Shown: positions 1-6,479 of the stretch, in pieces
Numbering within the stretch: the stretch's first letter is position 1
Layout: the number at the start of each line of letters is the position of its first letter
Assembly: GCA_017618495.1 (NCBI GenBank)
Contig: JAFZUD010000075.1
Span: forward strand, 1-7,943
Direction: 5' to 3'
Length of the DNA stretch: 7,943 nucleotides
DNA from: Bacilli bacterium
Lineage (GTDB): Bacteria > Bacillota_I > Bacilli_A > RFN20 > CAG-826
The notes under the pieces: model-generated
Database searches by the model: none
Told to the model about the DNA's origin: nothing
What the model saw: the letters and a program-made list of their open reading frames with translations, nothing else
Program-made: the position numbers and the translations under genes

Positions 1-25
1 CATTCGTATCAACCAGCACCCTCAT
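1..25 (-). CDS. PIN-domain (VapC-like) toxin, N-terminal fragment cut by window edge
   Basis: Only eight codons are visible, reading MRVLVDTN from an ATG at 25-23. This is the usual first beta strand of PIN-domain ribonucleases, and its Asp is one of the acidic metal ligands of the active site. PIN toxins of type II toxin-antitoxin systems cut tRNA or rRNA when not held by their antitoxin. The start overlaps the stop of the upstream antitoxin frame as ATGA, which is typical translational coupling in such operons. The identification rests on this short motif plus the Phd/YefM-like partner. Whether the rest of the toxin is intact cannot be seen. Confidence 0.62.
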
Positions 26-243
26 CTTCGTTCATCCCTTTCTCTGAGATATGACTCATAATCAAAGTATTCGTATTTTCCCATTAGCGAAAGGAAAGAA
101 GATGTATCTTTTTCTCTTGGAGAAGGCGATGTTAAAACGGTAACAATTTTACCGTTCTTTTTGACTATAACGTCTTCTTCTTTGGACAAATCTATATATT
201 TGCCTCAGTTCTGTTTTAGCTCTGTTGCGGTGATTATACACAT
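22..243 (-). pseudogene. Phd/YefM-family antitoxin, interrupted by an in-frame TGA
   Basis: The frame starts at ATG 243-241 behind a strong GAGGAGG ribosome binding site and reads MCIITATELKQN. It then meets TGA (207-205, codon 13) where the family normally has Leu, as in KQNLGKY. It continues in the same frame as GKYIDLSKEEDVIVKKNG and on to a second TGA at 24-22, 73 positions in all. The first part matches the Phd/YefM DNA-binding fold (a strand, then the ELK helix). The C-terminal part, with acidic and Tyr-rich stretches, would be the toxin-binding tail. No ATG lies soon after the break, so only a 12-residue peptide is expected. Because the rest of the frame stays open and well conserved, the change looks recent or could be a sequencing error. 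The AT-rich codons (ATA, AAA, TTT) differ from the neighbouring housekeeping genes. Confidence 0.75.
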
Positions 244-260
244 AAGGAATCCTCCTCTAG

Positions 261-307
261 AACAATTATAAAGGAAATCGTACGAAAAGAGAACATAATC
301 GTACGAT
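261..307 (-). promoter_or_regulatory. Promoter and candidate operator of the left toxin-antitoxin operon
   Basis: On the minus strand a perfect TATAAT lies at 270-265, about 22 bases upstream of the antitoxin start, with only a weak -35 (TTCTCT near 293-288). The palindrome TCGTACGA occurs twice, at 278-285 and 299-306. One copy sits in the -10/-35 spacer and the other just upstream of the -35. The copies are 21 bp apart, so they would face the same side of the helix. This suits binding by an antitoxin dimer and autorepression, which is known for Phd-type operons. The operator role is inferred. Confidence 0.5.
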
Positions 308-378
308 AATACAAACAAAGAATTCAAGCTGTTTTTCGTCTTTGATACCGCTTTCAAAAAGAAAACGGGTCTCTCCCA

Positions 379-387
379 TGTGATAAT
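379..387 (+). promoter_or_regulatory. Candidate extended -10 promoter for ade
   Basis: TGTGATAAT is an extended -10 (TGn followed by GATAAT), with no good -35 at the standard distance. Transcription would begin near 394, giving a leader of about 84 bases before the adenine deaminase start. The call rests on the motif alone. Confidence 0.35.
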
Positions 388-413
388 ATTTCCAGATATG
401 GAAAACACTTTCG

Positions 414-455
414 AAACGCTTCTCCAAAATCGAGGGGCTTTTTGCAGCGTTTTTT
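414..455 (+). terminator. Terminator-like hairpin inside the ade leader (possible attenuator)
   Basis: AAACGCT (414-420) pairs with AGCGTTT (446-452). Within the loop, CTCC (422-425) can pair with GGGG (434-437). Six T residues (450-455) close the structure, although three of them also form the base of the stem. There is no plus-strand gene upstream in the window for it to terminate. It lies between the candidate ade promoter and the ade start. An alternative pairing of TTCTCC (420-425) with GGGGAA (466-471), part of the ribosome binding site, would exclude this hairpin. Control of ade by premature termination is an inference. Confidence 0.35.
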
Positions 456-477
456 GTGGCTAAGGGGGGAATAAAGA

Positions 478-2196
478 ATGCTTGAGAAATACATCAAAGC
501 CGCTCTCAAAGAGACTGAATGCGACGTCCTTCTCAAAAACGGCTCATACGTCAATCTCTTTGACGGAGAGGTCGAAGAAGGGGATATCGCCATCAAGGAT
601 GACCGCATCGTCGGCATCGGCAAAGGCTACAAAGGCAAAGCGGAATATGACATCAGCGGTATGACCGTCATCCCAGGCCTCATCGATGGCCACGTCCACA
701 TCGAATCGTCCCAAAGCACCCCAGAGGAATTCGCCGCGATGATCTTCCCACACGGTACAACAACCATCATCGCCGATCCTCATGAGCTTGCTAACGTCCT
801 TGGCATGAACGGCATCCATTATGTCGTCGAAGCCGCTAAGAACGTCCCTCTCGACATCAAAGTCCAGCTCTCTAGCTGCGTCCCAGCCACCCCATTTGAA
901 ACAAGCGGCGCCATCCTTGATGGACAAGACATCGCCGACAATATCACCGATAAAGACATCAACGGCCTTGGTGAATTCATGGCCTACCCTTCCGTCATCG
1001 GATGCGATCCAGATACTCTTAAGAAACTCGAAGCCACTCACGAAGCCGACAAAGTCATCGACGGCCACGCTCCTCTTCTCCAGGGCGACCAGCTCAATGG
1101 CTATCTTTGCGGCGGCATCATGACCGATCACGAATCAATCACCATCGATGAGATGAAAGAGAAGATCTCCAAAGGCGTTTACACCCATCTCAGAGTTGGC
1201 TCCTACACAAGAAGCATGGACCTCGTCAAAGCCATCACCCCATGGAACTATCGCCGCGTCATCCTTTGCACCGACGATAAGCACGCCGCCGAGATCAAGA
1301 AGAACGGCCACCTCGATGACGCTCTCAGAAGAGTCGTCAAAGCCGGCCTTGACCCGATCACCGCCATCGCGATCGGCACCCTTAACAACGCTGAATGCTA
1401 CCGCCTCCGTTATAGAGGCGCCATCGCACCTTTCTATTTCGCTGACCTCGTCGTCATGGATAACCTCAAAGACTTCAACGCCAAGATGGTCTTCAAGGAT
1501 GGCAAGCTCGTCGCCAAAGATGGCAAACCTCTCTTTGACACCAGCAAGAGATATCTCCCAGACTTCGTCAAGAACACCGTCCATGTGAAGGATTTCACCG
1601 CCGACGACTTCAAGATCGAAATCAAATCCAAGAAAGCCCGCATCATGACCACCGAATCTAGCGGAGTCATGACAGGGGAGGCCATCATGGAAGTCGCTTC
1701 CAAAGATGGCGATGTCGTTTTAGAAGGAACCGACCTCCTTAAGATGATAGTCGTCGAAAGGCATAAGATGACCGGAAACATCGGCAAAGCCCTCATCAAA
1801 GGCTATGGCTTCAAAGGCGGCGCGATGGGCATCTCCGTCGCTCACGACTCCCATAACATCATTCTCCTTGGTGATGACAACGAATCCCTCTTAAAAGCCA
1901 CCAATGAGCTTAGAAGAATCGGTGGAGGCATGGTCATCGTCGACAAAAAGAACGGCACCGTCGAATCTGTTCAGCTTGATATCGCCGGCTTAATGTCGAG
2001 CAAACCAAGCGAGGTCGTCCAAGAAGAGAGCCAGAAACTTATCGACAAAGCCTACTCAATGGGCGTCGATAGGAACAAAGAAGCCTTCTTCTCGCTTACC
2101 TTCCTCTCTCTTGCCGTCATCCCTCATCTCCGCTTGGTCGACAAAGGCTTATTCGACGTCTTCAAGTTCGACTTCGTCCCTCTCGAGGCGGAATAA
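478..2196 (+). CDS. ade: Adenine deaminase (AdeC family)
   Basis: This 572-residue metal-dependent amidohydrolase converts adenine to hypoxanthine and ammonia in the cytoplasm, feeding purine salvage. The length is normal for the family. The N-terminal part (about 17-70) is the beta-rich edge domain. The barrel carries the metal and active-site motifs HVHIE (H72, H74, E76), DPHE (100-103), GEF (E166), DGHAP (H197), TDHE (H218) and CTDD (D266, D267). The C-terminal adenine-deaminase domain (about 400-565) includes GLMSSKP and ends with the family's VIPHLRLVDKGLFDVF. The segment usually read as REGS appears here as RVGS (239-242), with Val for Glu. The ATG at 478 follows AAGGGGGG (462-469) at eight bases. 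The gene looks monocistronic, with a possible attenuator upstream and a strong terminator downstream. Other cyclic amidohydrolases are less likely because the C-terminal domain is specific to AdeC. Confidence 0.95.
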   Translation: MLEKYIKAALKETECDVLLKNGSYVNLFDGEVEEGDIAIKDDRIVGIGKGYKGKAEYDISGMTVIPGLIDGHVHIESSQSTPEEFAAMIFPHGTTTIIADPHELANVLGMNGIHYVVEAAKNVPLDIKVQLSSCVPATPFETSGAILDGQDIADNITDKDINGLGEFMAYPSVIGCDPDTLKKLEATHEADKVIDGHAPLLQGDQLNGYLCGGIMTDHESITIDEMKEKISKGVYTHLRVGSYTRSMDLVKAITPWNYRRVILCTDDKHAAEIKKNGHLDDALRRVVKAGLDPITAIAIGTLNNAECYRLRYRGAIAPFYFADLVVMDNLKDFNAKMVFKDGKLVAKDGKPLFDTSKRYLPDFVKNTVHVKDFTADDFKIEIKSKKARIMTTESSGVMTGEAIMEVASKDGDVVLEGTDLLKMIVVERHKMTGNIGKALIKGYGFKGGAMGISVAHDSHNIILLGDDNESLLKATNELRRIGGGMVIVDKKNGTVESVQLDIAGLMSSKPSEVVQEESQKLIDKAYSMGVDRNKEAFFSLTFLSLAVIPHLRLVDKGLFDVFKFDFVPLEAE

Positions 2197-2213
2197 ACCC
2201 ATAAAAAACAAAG

Positions 2214-2239
2214 GCCTAAGAACTTCTTAGGCTTTTTTT
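2214..2239 (+). terminator. Intrinsic terminator of ade
   Basis: GCCTAAGA (2214-2221) and TCTTAGGC (2225-2232) form a perfect 8-bp stem with a 3-base loop, followed by seven T residues (2233-2239). It begins 17 bases after the ade stop. Confidence 0.93.
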
Positions 2240-2250
2240 GTGCGTGTCGC

Positions 2251-2277
2251 TTGTAAGGAAAAAGGAAATCGTACAAT
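2251..2277 (+). promoter_or_regulatory. Candidate promoter of the HD-domain gene
   Basis: TTGTAA (2251-2256) and TACAAT (2272-2277) are separated by 15 bases, which is shorter than ideal. Transcription would start near 2284. That leaves almost no leader for an ATG at 2288 but a normal one for the ATG at 2342. The -10 lies inside a 20-base stretch (2261-2280) that resembles the promoter region of the left toxin-antitoxin operon. Confidence 0.35.
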
Positions 2278-2341
2278 AATTATTTAGATGGTTTTCCTAG
2301 AGAATAGCGAAATTCGCAACCATATGACTCTTGAGGCGGTC

Positions 2342-3355
2342 ATGTCTTTGCCAAAGGCGCCTTTGATTTCAAAAGGCAAACAAGGCAAGAAGAATGAGGA
2401 TCGCCTTGATTTTATTTATGCTTTGGGAAACCAAGGCGTCATCCTTAGAAGAGCCGCTTTCCCAAGCAACTTCGATCCAAAGAAATCCTGCCCTTCCTTC
2501 GAAGATAGAGAATACCTTGAGAATCTCAATATCTTCGGCGCCTACTATCTTTCCTCAAAGACCGATAGCAGCATCCTCGATGCCGGCTTAGCCAATAAGA
2601 ACATCCAGAGAGTCATCGACGCTCTTAAGAAAGAAGCCTTCGCCCTCATTAAGAAAGAGGGAGAAGACGAAGTGAGGCACTATGCCTTCGTCGAAAGAAA
2701 ACTTATGGACACTCCTTTAGTGAGGAACGCTTTCGAAATCGCCCTCGAAGCCCATAAGAATGAGACCGATGCCTCTGGCATGTGCTACATGTATCACATC
2801 ATCAGGGTCGCTTTAGCCTGCGTCACCGAATATGAGATCGTCACCGCGCTTCTCCATGACGCGATCGAAGGACACGATGGCAGATATAGGGTTGAGAAGC
2901 TTTCCATCTATGGCTTCCCGCGTGAAGTCTTGGGCGCTCTCCTTCATCTCGACCATGACCGCATCACCCCATATATCGCCTATACCTACGAAGCCGCCCG
3001 CAATGAGATCGCTAGAGCGGTCAAGCATGCTGAGCTACTTGATAACCTCGATGAATCGAGGAACCATGGAAAACACCGCAAGAGAGCCCTTTATTACTTC
3101 AAAGCCCTCTCCCTCATTGAGAAATACCCGTATTTTGACGATACCTCGACCCTTTATCTTTACGACCTAAGGAACAATTGCTTCCTTAAGAAGACCAAAG
3201 AAGGTCACTTCATCCTTCAGGAAGGCACCTTCAAGCCTTGCCGCTACAAAGTCGATTATGAGGATGTGGTGGATGTCTCCTTCTATTCCGACGACGAATC
3301 GGTCTTATCGGATAACATGCCATTCTTCGAGGATGGCGTCCTCCAGCTTGAATAA
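2342..3355 (+). CDS. RelA/SpoT-type HD-domain protein, possible (p)ppGpp hydrolase
   Basis: A 337-residue cytoplasmic protein with a RelA/SpoT or Mesh1-type HD fold at about 125-245. The signature elements are IALEAHKNET followed by YMYHIIRVA (H152), LLHDAIEG (H172, D173, E176), a FPREVLGALLHLD helix, and VKHAELLDNLDESR (227-240, with N235). In this family H, HD and a later Asp bind a metal, while Glu and Asn act on the alarmone's 3' pyrophosphate. Here the later Asp is E231, and the residue after E176 is Gly instead of the common Asp. No synthetase domain, TGS or ACT domain is visible, so any role would be hydrolysis. The first 125 residues and the last 95 (acidic, aromatic) are not recognised. 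The start at 2342 is preferred because GAGG (2333-2336) precedes it; in-frame ATGs at 2324 and 2288 (up to 355 residues) lack such a site. The gene stands alone between two terminators. Another phosphohydrolase activity remains possible. Confidence 0.75.
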   Translation: MSLPKAPLISKGKQGKKNEDRLDFIYALGNQGVILRRAAFPSNFDPKKSCPSFEDREYLENLNIFGAYYLSSKTDSSILDAGLANKNIQRVIDALKKEAFALIKKEGEDEVRHYAFVERKLMDTPLVRNAFEIALEAHKNETDASGMCYMYHIIRVALACVTEYEIVTALLHDAIEGHDGRYRVEKLSIYGFPREVLGALLHLDHDRITPYIAYTYEAARNEIARAVKHAELLDNLDESRNHGKHRKRALYYFKALSLIEKYPYFDDTSTLYLYDLRNNCFLKKTKEGHFILQEGTFKPCRYKVDYEDVVDVSFYSDDESVLSDNMPFFEDGVLQLE

Positions 3356-3371
3356 ACACTGATGATTAATG

Positions 3372-3394
3372 AGCACTCGGTTGAGTGCTTTTTT
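3372..3394 (+). terminator. Intrinsic terminator of the HD-domain gene
   Basis: AGCACTC (3372-3378) pairs with GAGTGCT (3383-3389) around a GGTT loop, and six T residues run from 3389 to 3394. It lies 17 bases after the stop codon. Confidence 0.92.
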
Positions 3395-3407
3395 ATGAGT
3401 TGATGTA

Positions 3408-3436
3408 TTGACAATGACAACACATTATGTTGCAAT
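3408..3436 (+). promoter_or_regulatory. Promoter and candidate operator of the dinJ-yafQ operon
   Basis: A consensus TTGACA (3408-3413) is followed after 17 bases by TGCAAT (3431-3436), with a start expected near 3443. An inverted repeat, CAACA (3418-3422) and TGTTG (3428-3432), fills the spacer and runs into the -10. It is well placed for autorepression by the ribbon-helix-helix antitoxin. The operator role is inferred. Confidence 0.6.
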
Positions 3437-3462
3437 ATGCGTACATAGAGGAGGAAGACACA

Positions 3463-3729
3463 ATGGCCAACATCAACATTAGAATCGACAGCGAAATAAA
3501 AAAGAATGCCGAAGCCGTTTTCTCCAACATAGGAATCACCCCGACAGCCGCCATCAATTTGTTTTATAAACAGGTTATTAGGACTAAAAGCATCCCTTTT
3601 GAACTTAAGGCAGATATTCCAAATCAGAAAACCATCATAGCACTCGATGAAGTAGAAGAGATGGAAAAGAATCCTGAGAAGTATAAAGGGTATTCCACCG
3701 TCGATAGCTTAATGGAGGATCTTCTATAG
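3463..3729 (+). CDS. dinJ: RelB/DinJ-family antitoxin
   Basis: This 88-residue protein has a ribbon-helix-helix N-terminus: strand NINIRID (3-9) for the DNA major groove, helix 10-23, and helix 27-41 after GITPT. The segment NLFYKQVIRTKSIPFEL is the usual DinJ/RelB signature. The acidic C-terminus (about 62-88) would wrap the toxin. The protein should neutralise the downstream YafQ-like toxin and, with it, repress the shared promoter. The ATG at 3463 follows GAGGAGG (3448-3454) at eight bases. An upstream in-frame ATG at 3427 lies inside the promoter and is rejected. A site for the toxin, GGAGG at 3714-3718, is embedded in the last codons, and the two frames overlap by one base (TAGTG). Codons such as ATA, AAA and TTT are commoner than in the flanking genes, which suggests transfer. 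Confidence 0.92.
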   Translation: MANINIRIDSEIKKNAEAVFSNIGITPTAAINLFYKQVIRTKSIPFELKADIPNQKTIIALDEVEEMEKNPEKYKGYSTVDSLMEDLL

Positions 3730-4013
3730 TGGTTTATACCATTAAGAAAACGAGCCAGTTTAAGCAGGATTTCAAACTTTGCGTTAAAAGAGGCCTTGAT
3801 ATAAACGAATTCACAACGGTCTTGACGCTATTGGCAAACGGCTCGCCCCTCCCAGAGAGATACAAAGACCACCCATTGCAACCATCTAAAGATTTCAAGA
3901 ATTGCCGTGAACTTCATATAGAACCCGATTGGTTGCTTGTCTACAAATACTCCAACGATAACTTAATACTCTATTTAGTTAGGACGGGATCTCATTCAGA
4001 CTTGTTTAGGTGA
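3729..4013 (+). CDS. yafQ: YafQ-family mRNA interferase toxin
   Basis: This 94-residue RelE-superfamily endoribonuclease matches YafQ over its full length, including LLANGSPLPERYKDHPL, CRELHIEPDWLLVY and the C-terminal RTGSHSDLF. The catalytic set known for E. coli YafQ (H50, H63, D67, W68, H87, F91) corresponds to H48, H63, D67, W68, H89 and F93, so the toxin looks active. Family members cut mRNA in the ribosome, which slows growth. The start is a GTG at 3729 that overlaps the antitoxin's TAG by one base and uses GGAGG at 3714-3718. A weak start plus coupling fits the need for less toxin than antitoxin. The stop is TGA at exactly the family's normal end, which shows that TGA terminates translation in this genome. 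Confidence 0.94.
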   Translation: MVYTIKKTSQFKQDFKLCVKRGLDINEFTTVLTLLANGSPLPERYKDHPLQPSKDFKNCRELHIEPDWLLVYKYSNDNLILYLVRTGSHSDLFR

Positions 4014-4028
4014 ACGATCAGCAAAAAG

Positions 4029-4061
4029 AAAAGGCTAGTCCGTAAAGGTGCTAGCCTTTTT
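4029..4061 (+). terminator. Bidirectional intrinsic terminator between yafQ and xfp
   Basis: AAAAGGCTAG (4029-4038) and CTAGCCTTTT (4051-4060) form a 10-bp stem around a 12-base loop, with five T residues on the plus strand (4057-4061). On the minus strand the stem is followed by CCTTTTCTTTTTGC. It can therefore serve both the toxin-antitoxin operon and the convergent phosphoketolase gene. Confidence 0.9.
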
Positions 4062-4083
4062 AATTTTCCTAGCAAATCGGCAA

Positions 4084-6462
4084 TTATTTGCCTTGCCACT
4101 TCCAGTTGGCGACTTCTGGAAGATCAAGACCATACTCGTGGATGTATTGCTTATGCTCAACGAGTTTGTCGCTCATCTTCTGGTAGAGGTATGCGCCGCG
4201 GTTGCCGAGGTTTGGTAACTTAAGGAGCATCGACTGAACGAGGTGGAAACGATCGACTTCATTCTGGACGAGGACGTCGAATGGAGTGGTAATGGTTCCT
4301 TCTTCGTGGTAGCCATGGACGTGGATGTTATGGTTGTGACGGCGATAGGTGAGCTCATGGATGAGGGTTGGATAGCCGTGGAAGTTGAAGATGACAGGTT
4401 TGTCTTTGGTGAAGAGCATATCGAACTGATCATCGCTAAGGCCGTGCTTATGGAGTGATTTTGGCTGAAGTCTGAATAAGTCGACGACGTTGATGAAACG
4501 GATCTTAACGTCTGGGAGTTCCTTATGCATGATGTCAGCGGCGGCAAGGGCCTCAAGGGTTGGGGTTTCGCCAGCGCAGGCTAAGACGATGTCTGGTTCC
4601 TGGCCTTGGTCATTGGAAGCCCAATCCCAGATGGAGATGCCCTGAGTGCAGTGCTTGACGGCTTCTTCCATGGAAAGCCACTGTGGACGTGGATGCTTGG
4701 AAGCGATGATGACGTTGACGTAGTTCTTACTGCGTAAGCAATGGTCCATAGTGCTAAGCAAGCAGTTGGCATCCGGTGGGAGATATAAGCGGACGACGTC
4801 GGCTTTCTTATTGGCGATATGATCCATGAAGCCTGGGTCTTGGTGGGTGAATCCGTTATGGTCTTGCTGCCAGACAGTGGAAGCAAGGATGAGGTTCAAG
4901 GAAGCGATTTCCTCTCTCCAAGGAAGCTGGTTGCAGACCTTGAGCCACTTAGCGTGCTGGGCGACCATGGAGTCGATGATACGGGCGAAAGCCTCATAGG
5001 AAGCGAAGAAACCATGACGTCCGGTGAGGAGATAGCCTTCGAGCCAGCCTTCGCAAAGGTGCTCTGAGAGCATGGAGTCGATGACGCGGCCATCGGCGGC
5101 TAAGAATTCATCTGTTGGGAGGGTTTCGGCATCCCATTGACGGTCGGTGACTTCGAAGATGTGGTTAAGACGGTTGGAAAGGGTCTCGTCTGGTCCGAAG
5201 ACACGGAAGTTTCTGGCGTCTTTGTTCAAAGTGATGATGTCACGGACGAAGGAGCCAAGCTCGATCATGTCCTGACCTTCTTTGGCGCCGTGCTCTTTGA
5301 CCTTGATGCCGTACTTACGGAAGTCAGGCATACGGAGGTCGCGGAGAAGGAGACCGCCATTGGCGTGGAGGTTAGCGCCGATTCTGGCGTTGCCTTTTGG
5401 AGCGAGTTCGCGGATTTCTGGGAGGATATGTCCTTCGGAATCGAATAATTCCTCTGGCTTGTAGCTACGGAGCCACTCTTCAAGCTGAGCGAGTTCTCCG
5501 TCTTTGTCCATTGGGAGTGGGACTTGGTGGGCTCTGAAAGAGCCTTCGACCATCTTGCCATCGACGAATTTAGGACCGGTCCATCCTTTTGGGGTGCGGA
5601 GGACGATCATTGGCCAAATTGGTCTGGTTGGGTCGTTGTTCTCTCTGGCGTGCTTCTGAATGGCTTTGATCTTCTCGATGCATGCGTCAGTGGCTTCGGC
5701 CATGGCTTTATGCATCTTCATTGGATCGTCGCCTTCGACGAAGTATGGCTCCCAGCCCATGCCGCGGAGATAGCTGACTAACTCATCATGAGGGATGCGG
5801 CTAAGGACGGTTGGGTTGGAGATTTTGTAGCCGTTGAGGTGGAGGATTGGAAGAACCGCACCATCGGTGATTGGGTTGAGGAACTTGTTGCTCTGCCAAG
5901 AAGTGGCAAGAGGGCCGGTCTCAGCCTCGCCATCACCAACGATGACAGCGGCAATCAAATCTGGGTTATCGAAGATGGCGCCAAAGCCGTGGGCGATGGA
6001 ATAGCCAAGCTCGCCGCCTTTGTTGATTGAACCAGGGGTCTCAGGAGCGCAGTGGCTTGGGACTCCTCCTGGGAATGAGAATTGTTTGAATAATTTTCTA
6101 AGACCATCTTCATCCTGGGAGATGTTTGGATAGATCTCGCTATAAGTGCCATCGATGTAGTCGTTGGCGATGAAGAAGTTGCCACCATGTCCTGGACCGC
6201 TCAAAAGGATAAGGTCGAGGTCATATTTCTTGATGGCTCTGTTCATGTGACAGAAAATGAAGTTCTGTCCAGGAACCGTGCCCCAGTGGCCGACGATTTT
6301 CTTCTTAACATCAGCCTCAGTCAATGGGCGTTTGAGTAATGGATTGTCCAACAGATAAAGTTGGGCAGCGGAAAGGTAATTGGCCGTACGCCAGAAAGCA
6401 TTTAACTTCTTGAGATAGCTTTCGGTGATAGGTCCCTTTTCTTCGATTTGTTTTTCTGACAT
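4084..6462 (-). CDS. xfp: Xylulose-5-phosphate/fructose-6-phosphate phosphoketolase
   Basis: This 792-residue thiamine-diphosphate enzyme splits xylulose 5-phosphate into acetyl phosphate and glyceraldehyde 3-phosphate (or fructose 6-phosphate into acetyl phosphate and erythrose 4-phosphate). It is the key step of the phosphoketolase path. The length is typical for the family. Visible motifs are GHWGT (H59), GPGHGG (89-94, H92), PSHCAPETPGSINKGGELGY from H137, the cofactor-binding GDGEAETGPLA (176-186), AHQVPL (H312), the CEGWLEGYLLTGRHGFFASY region (470-489) and QDHNGFTHQDPGF (H535, H540). These include the His and Glu residues shown to matter in bifidobacterial enzymes. The C-terminal domain (about 625-770) completes the transketolase-like fold. 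The ATG at 6462-6460 follows AGGAG (6474-6470) at seven bases. It has its own promoter and converges on yafQ. Whether it prefers the C5 or C6 substrate cannot be read from the sequence. Confidence 0.97.
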   Translation of the reverse strand: MSEKQIEEKGPITESYLKKLNAFWRTANYLSAAQLYLLDNPLLKRPLTEADVKKKIVGHWGTVPGQNFIFCHMNRAIKKYDLDLILLSGPGHGGNFFIANDYIDGTYSEIYPNISQDEDGLRKLFKQFSFPGGVPSHCAPETPGSINKGGELGYSIAHGFGAIFDNPDLIAAVIVGDGEAETGPLATSWQSNKFLNPITDGAVLPILHLNGYKISNPTVLSRIPHDELVSYLRGMGWEPYFVEGDDPMKMHKAMAEATDACIEKIKAIQKHARENNDPTRPIWPMIVLRTPKGWTGPKFVDGKMVEGSFRAHQVPLPMDKDGELAQLEEWLRSYKPEELFDSEGHILPEIRELAPKGNARIGANLHANGGLLLRDLRMPDFRKYGIKVKEHGAKEGQDMIELGSFVRDIITLNKDARNFRVFGPDETLSNRLNHIFEVTDRQWDAETLPTDEFLAADGRVIDSMLSEHLCEGWLEGYLLTGRHGFFASYEAFARIIDSMVAQHAKWLKVCNQLPWREEIASLNLILASTVWQQDHNGFTHQDPGFMDHIANKKADVVRLYLPPDANCLLSTMDHCLRSKNYVNVIIASKHPRPQWLSMEEAVKHCTQGISIWDWASNDQGQEPDIVLACAGETPTLEALAAADIMHKELPDVKIRFINVVDLFRLQPKSLHKHGLSDDQFDMLFTKDKPVIFNFHGYPTLIHELTYRRHNHNIHVHGYHEEGTITTPFDVLVQNEVDRFHLVQSMLLKLPNLGNRGAYLYQKMSDKLVEHKQYIHEYGLDLPEVANWKWQGK

Positions 6463-6479
6463 ATCTTTACTCCTGCAAG

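Noticed and set aside
205..207. TGA read as tryptophan (mycoplasma-type code), which would rescue the antitoxin
   Set aside because: YafQ ends at TGA exactly at the family C-terminus, the antitoxin itself ends in TGA within an ATGA overlap, and Trp is TGG in all other genes. The family residue at this spot is Leu, not Trp.
205..408. A minus-strand frame starting at 408 and ending at the TGA in the antitoxin
   Set aside because: The part before 243 runs through the promoter and operator region. The real start is the ATG at 243 behind GAGGAGG.
244..477. A purine riboswitch upstream of ade
   Set aside because: The conserved three-way junction core with its paired-loop bases could not be found. 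Only a simple nested hairpin is present.
544..1131. A 195-codon open frame on the minus strand opposite ade, plus similar ones opposite xfp and the exchanger
   Set aside because: These are antisense shadows of strongly biased sense codons (frequent third-position C or G), which remove stops from the other strand. They show no family motifs, and the sense frames are full-length known proteins.
3427..3462. A longer start for the DinJ antitoxin at 3427
   Set aside because: It lies within the promoter spacer, ahead of the predicted transcription start. MANINIRID after GAGGAGG is the normal family N-terminus.
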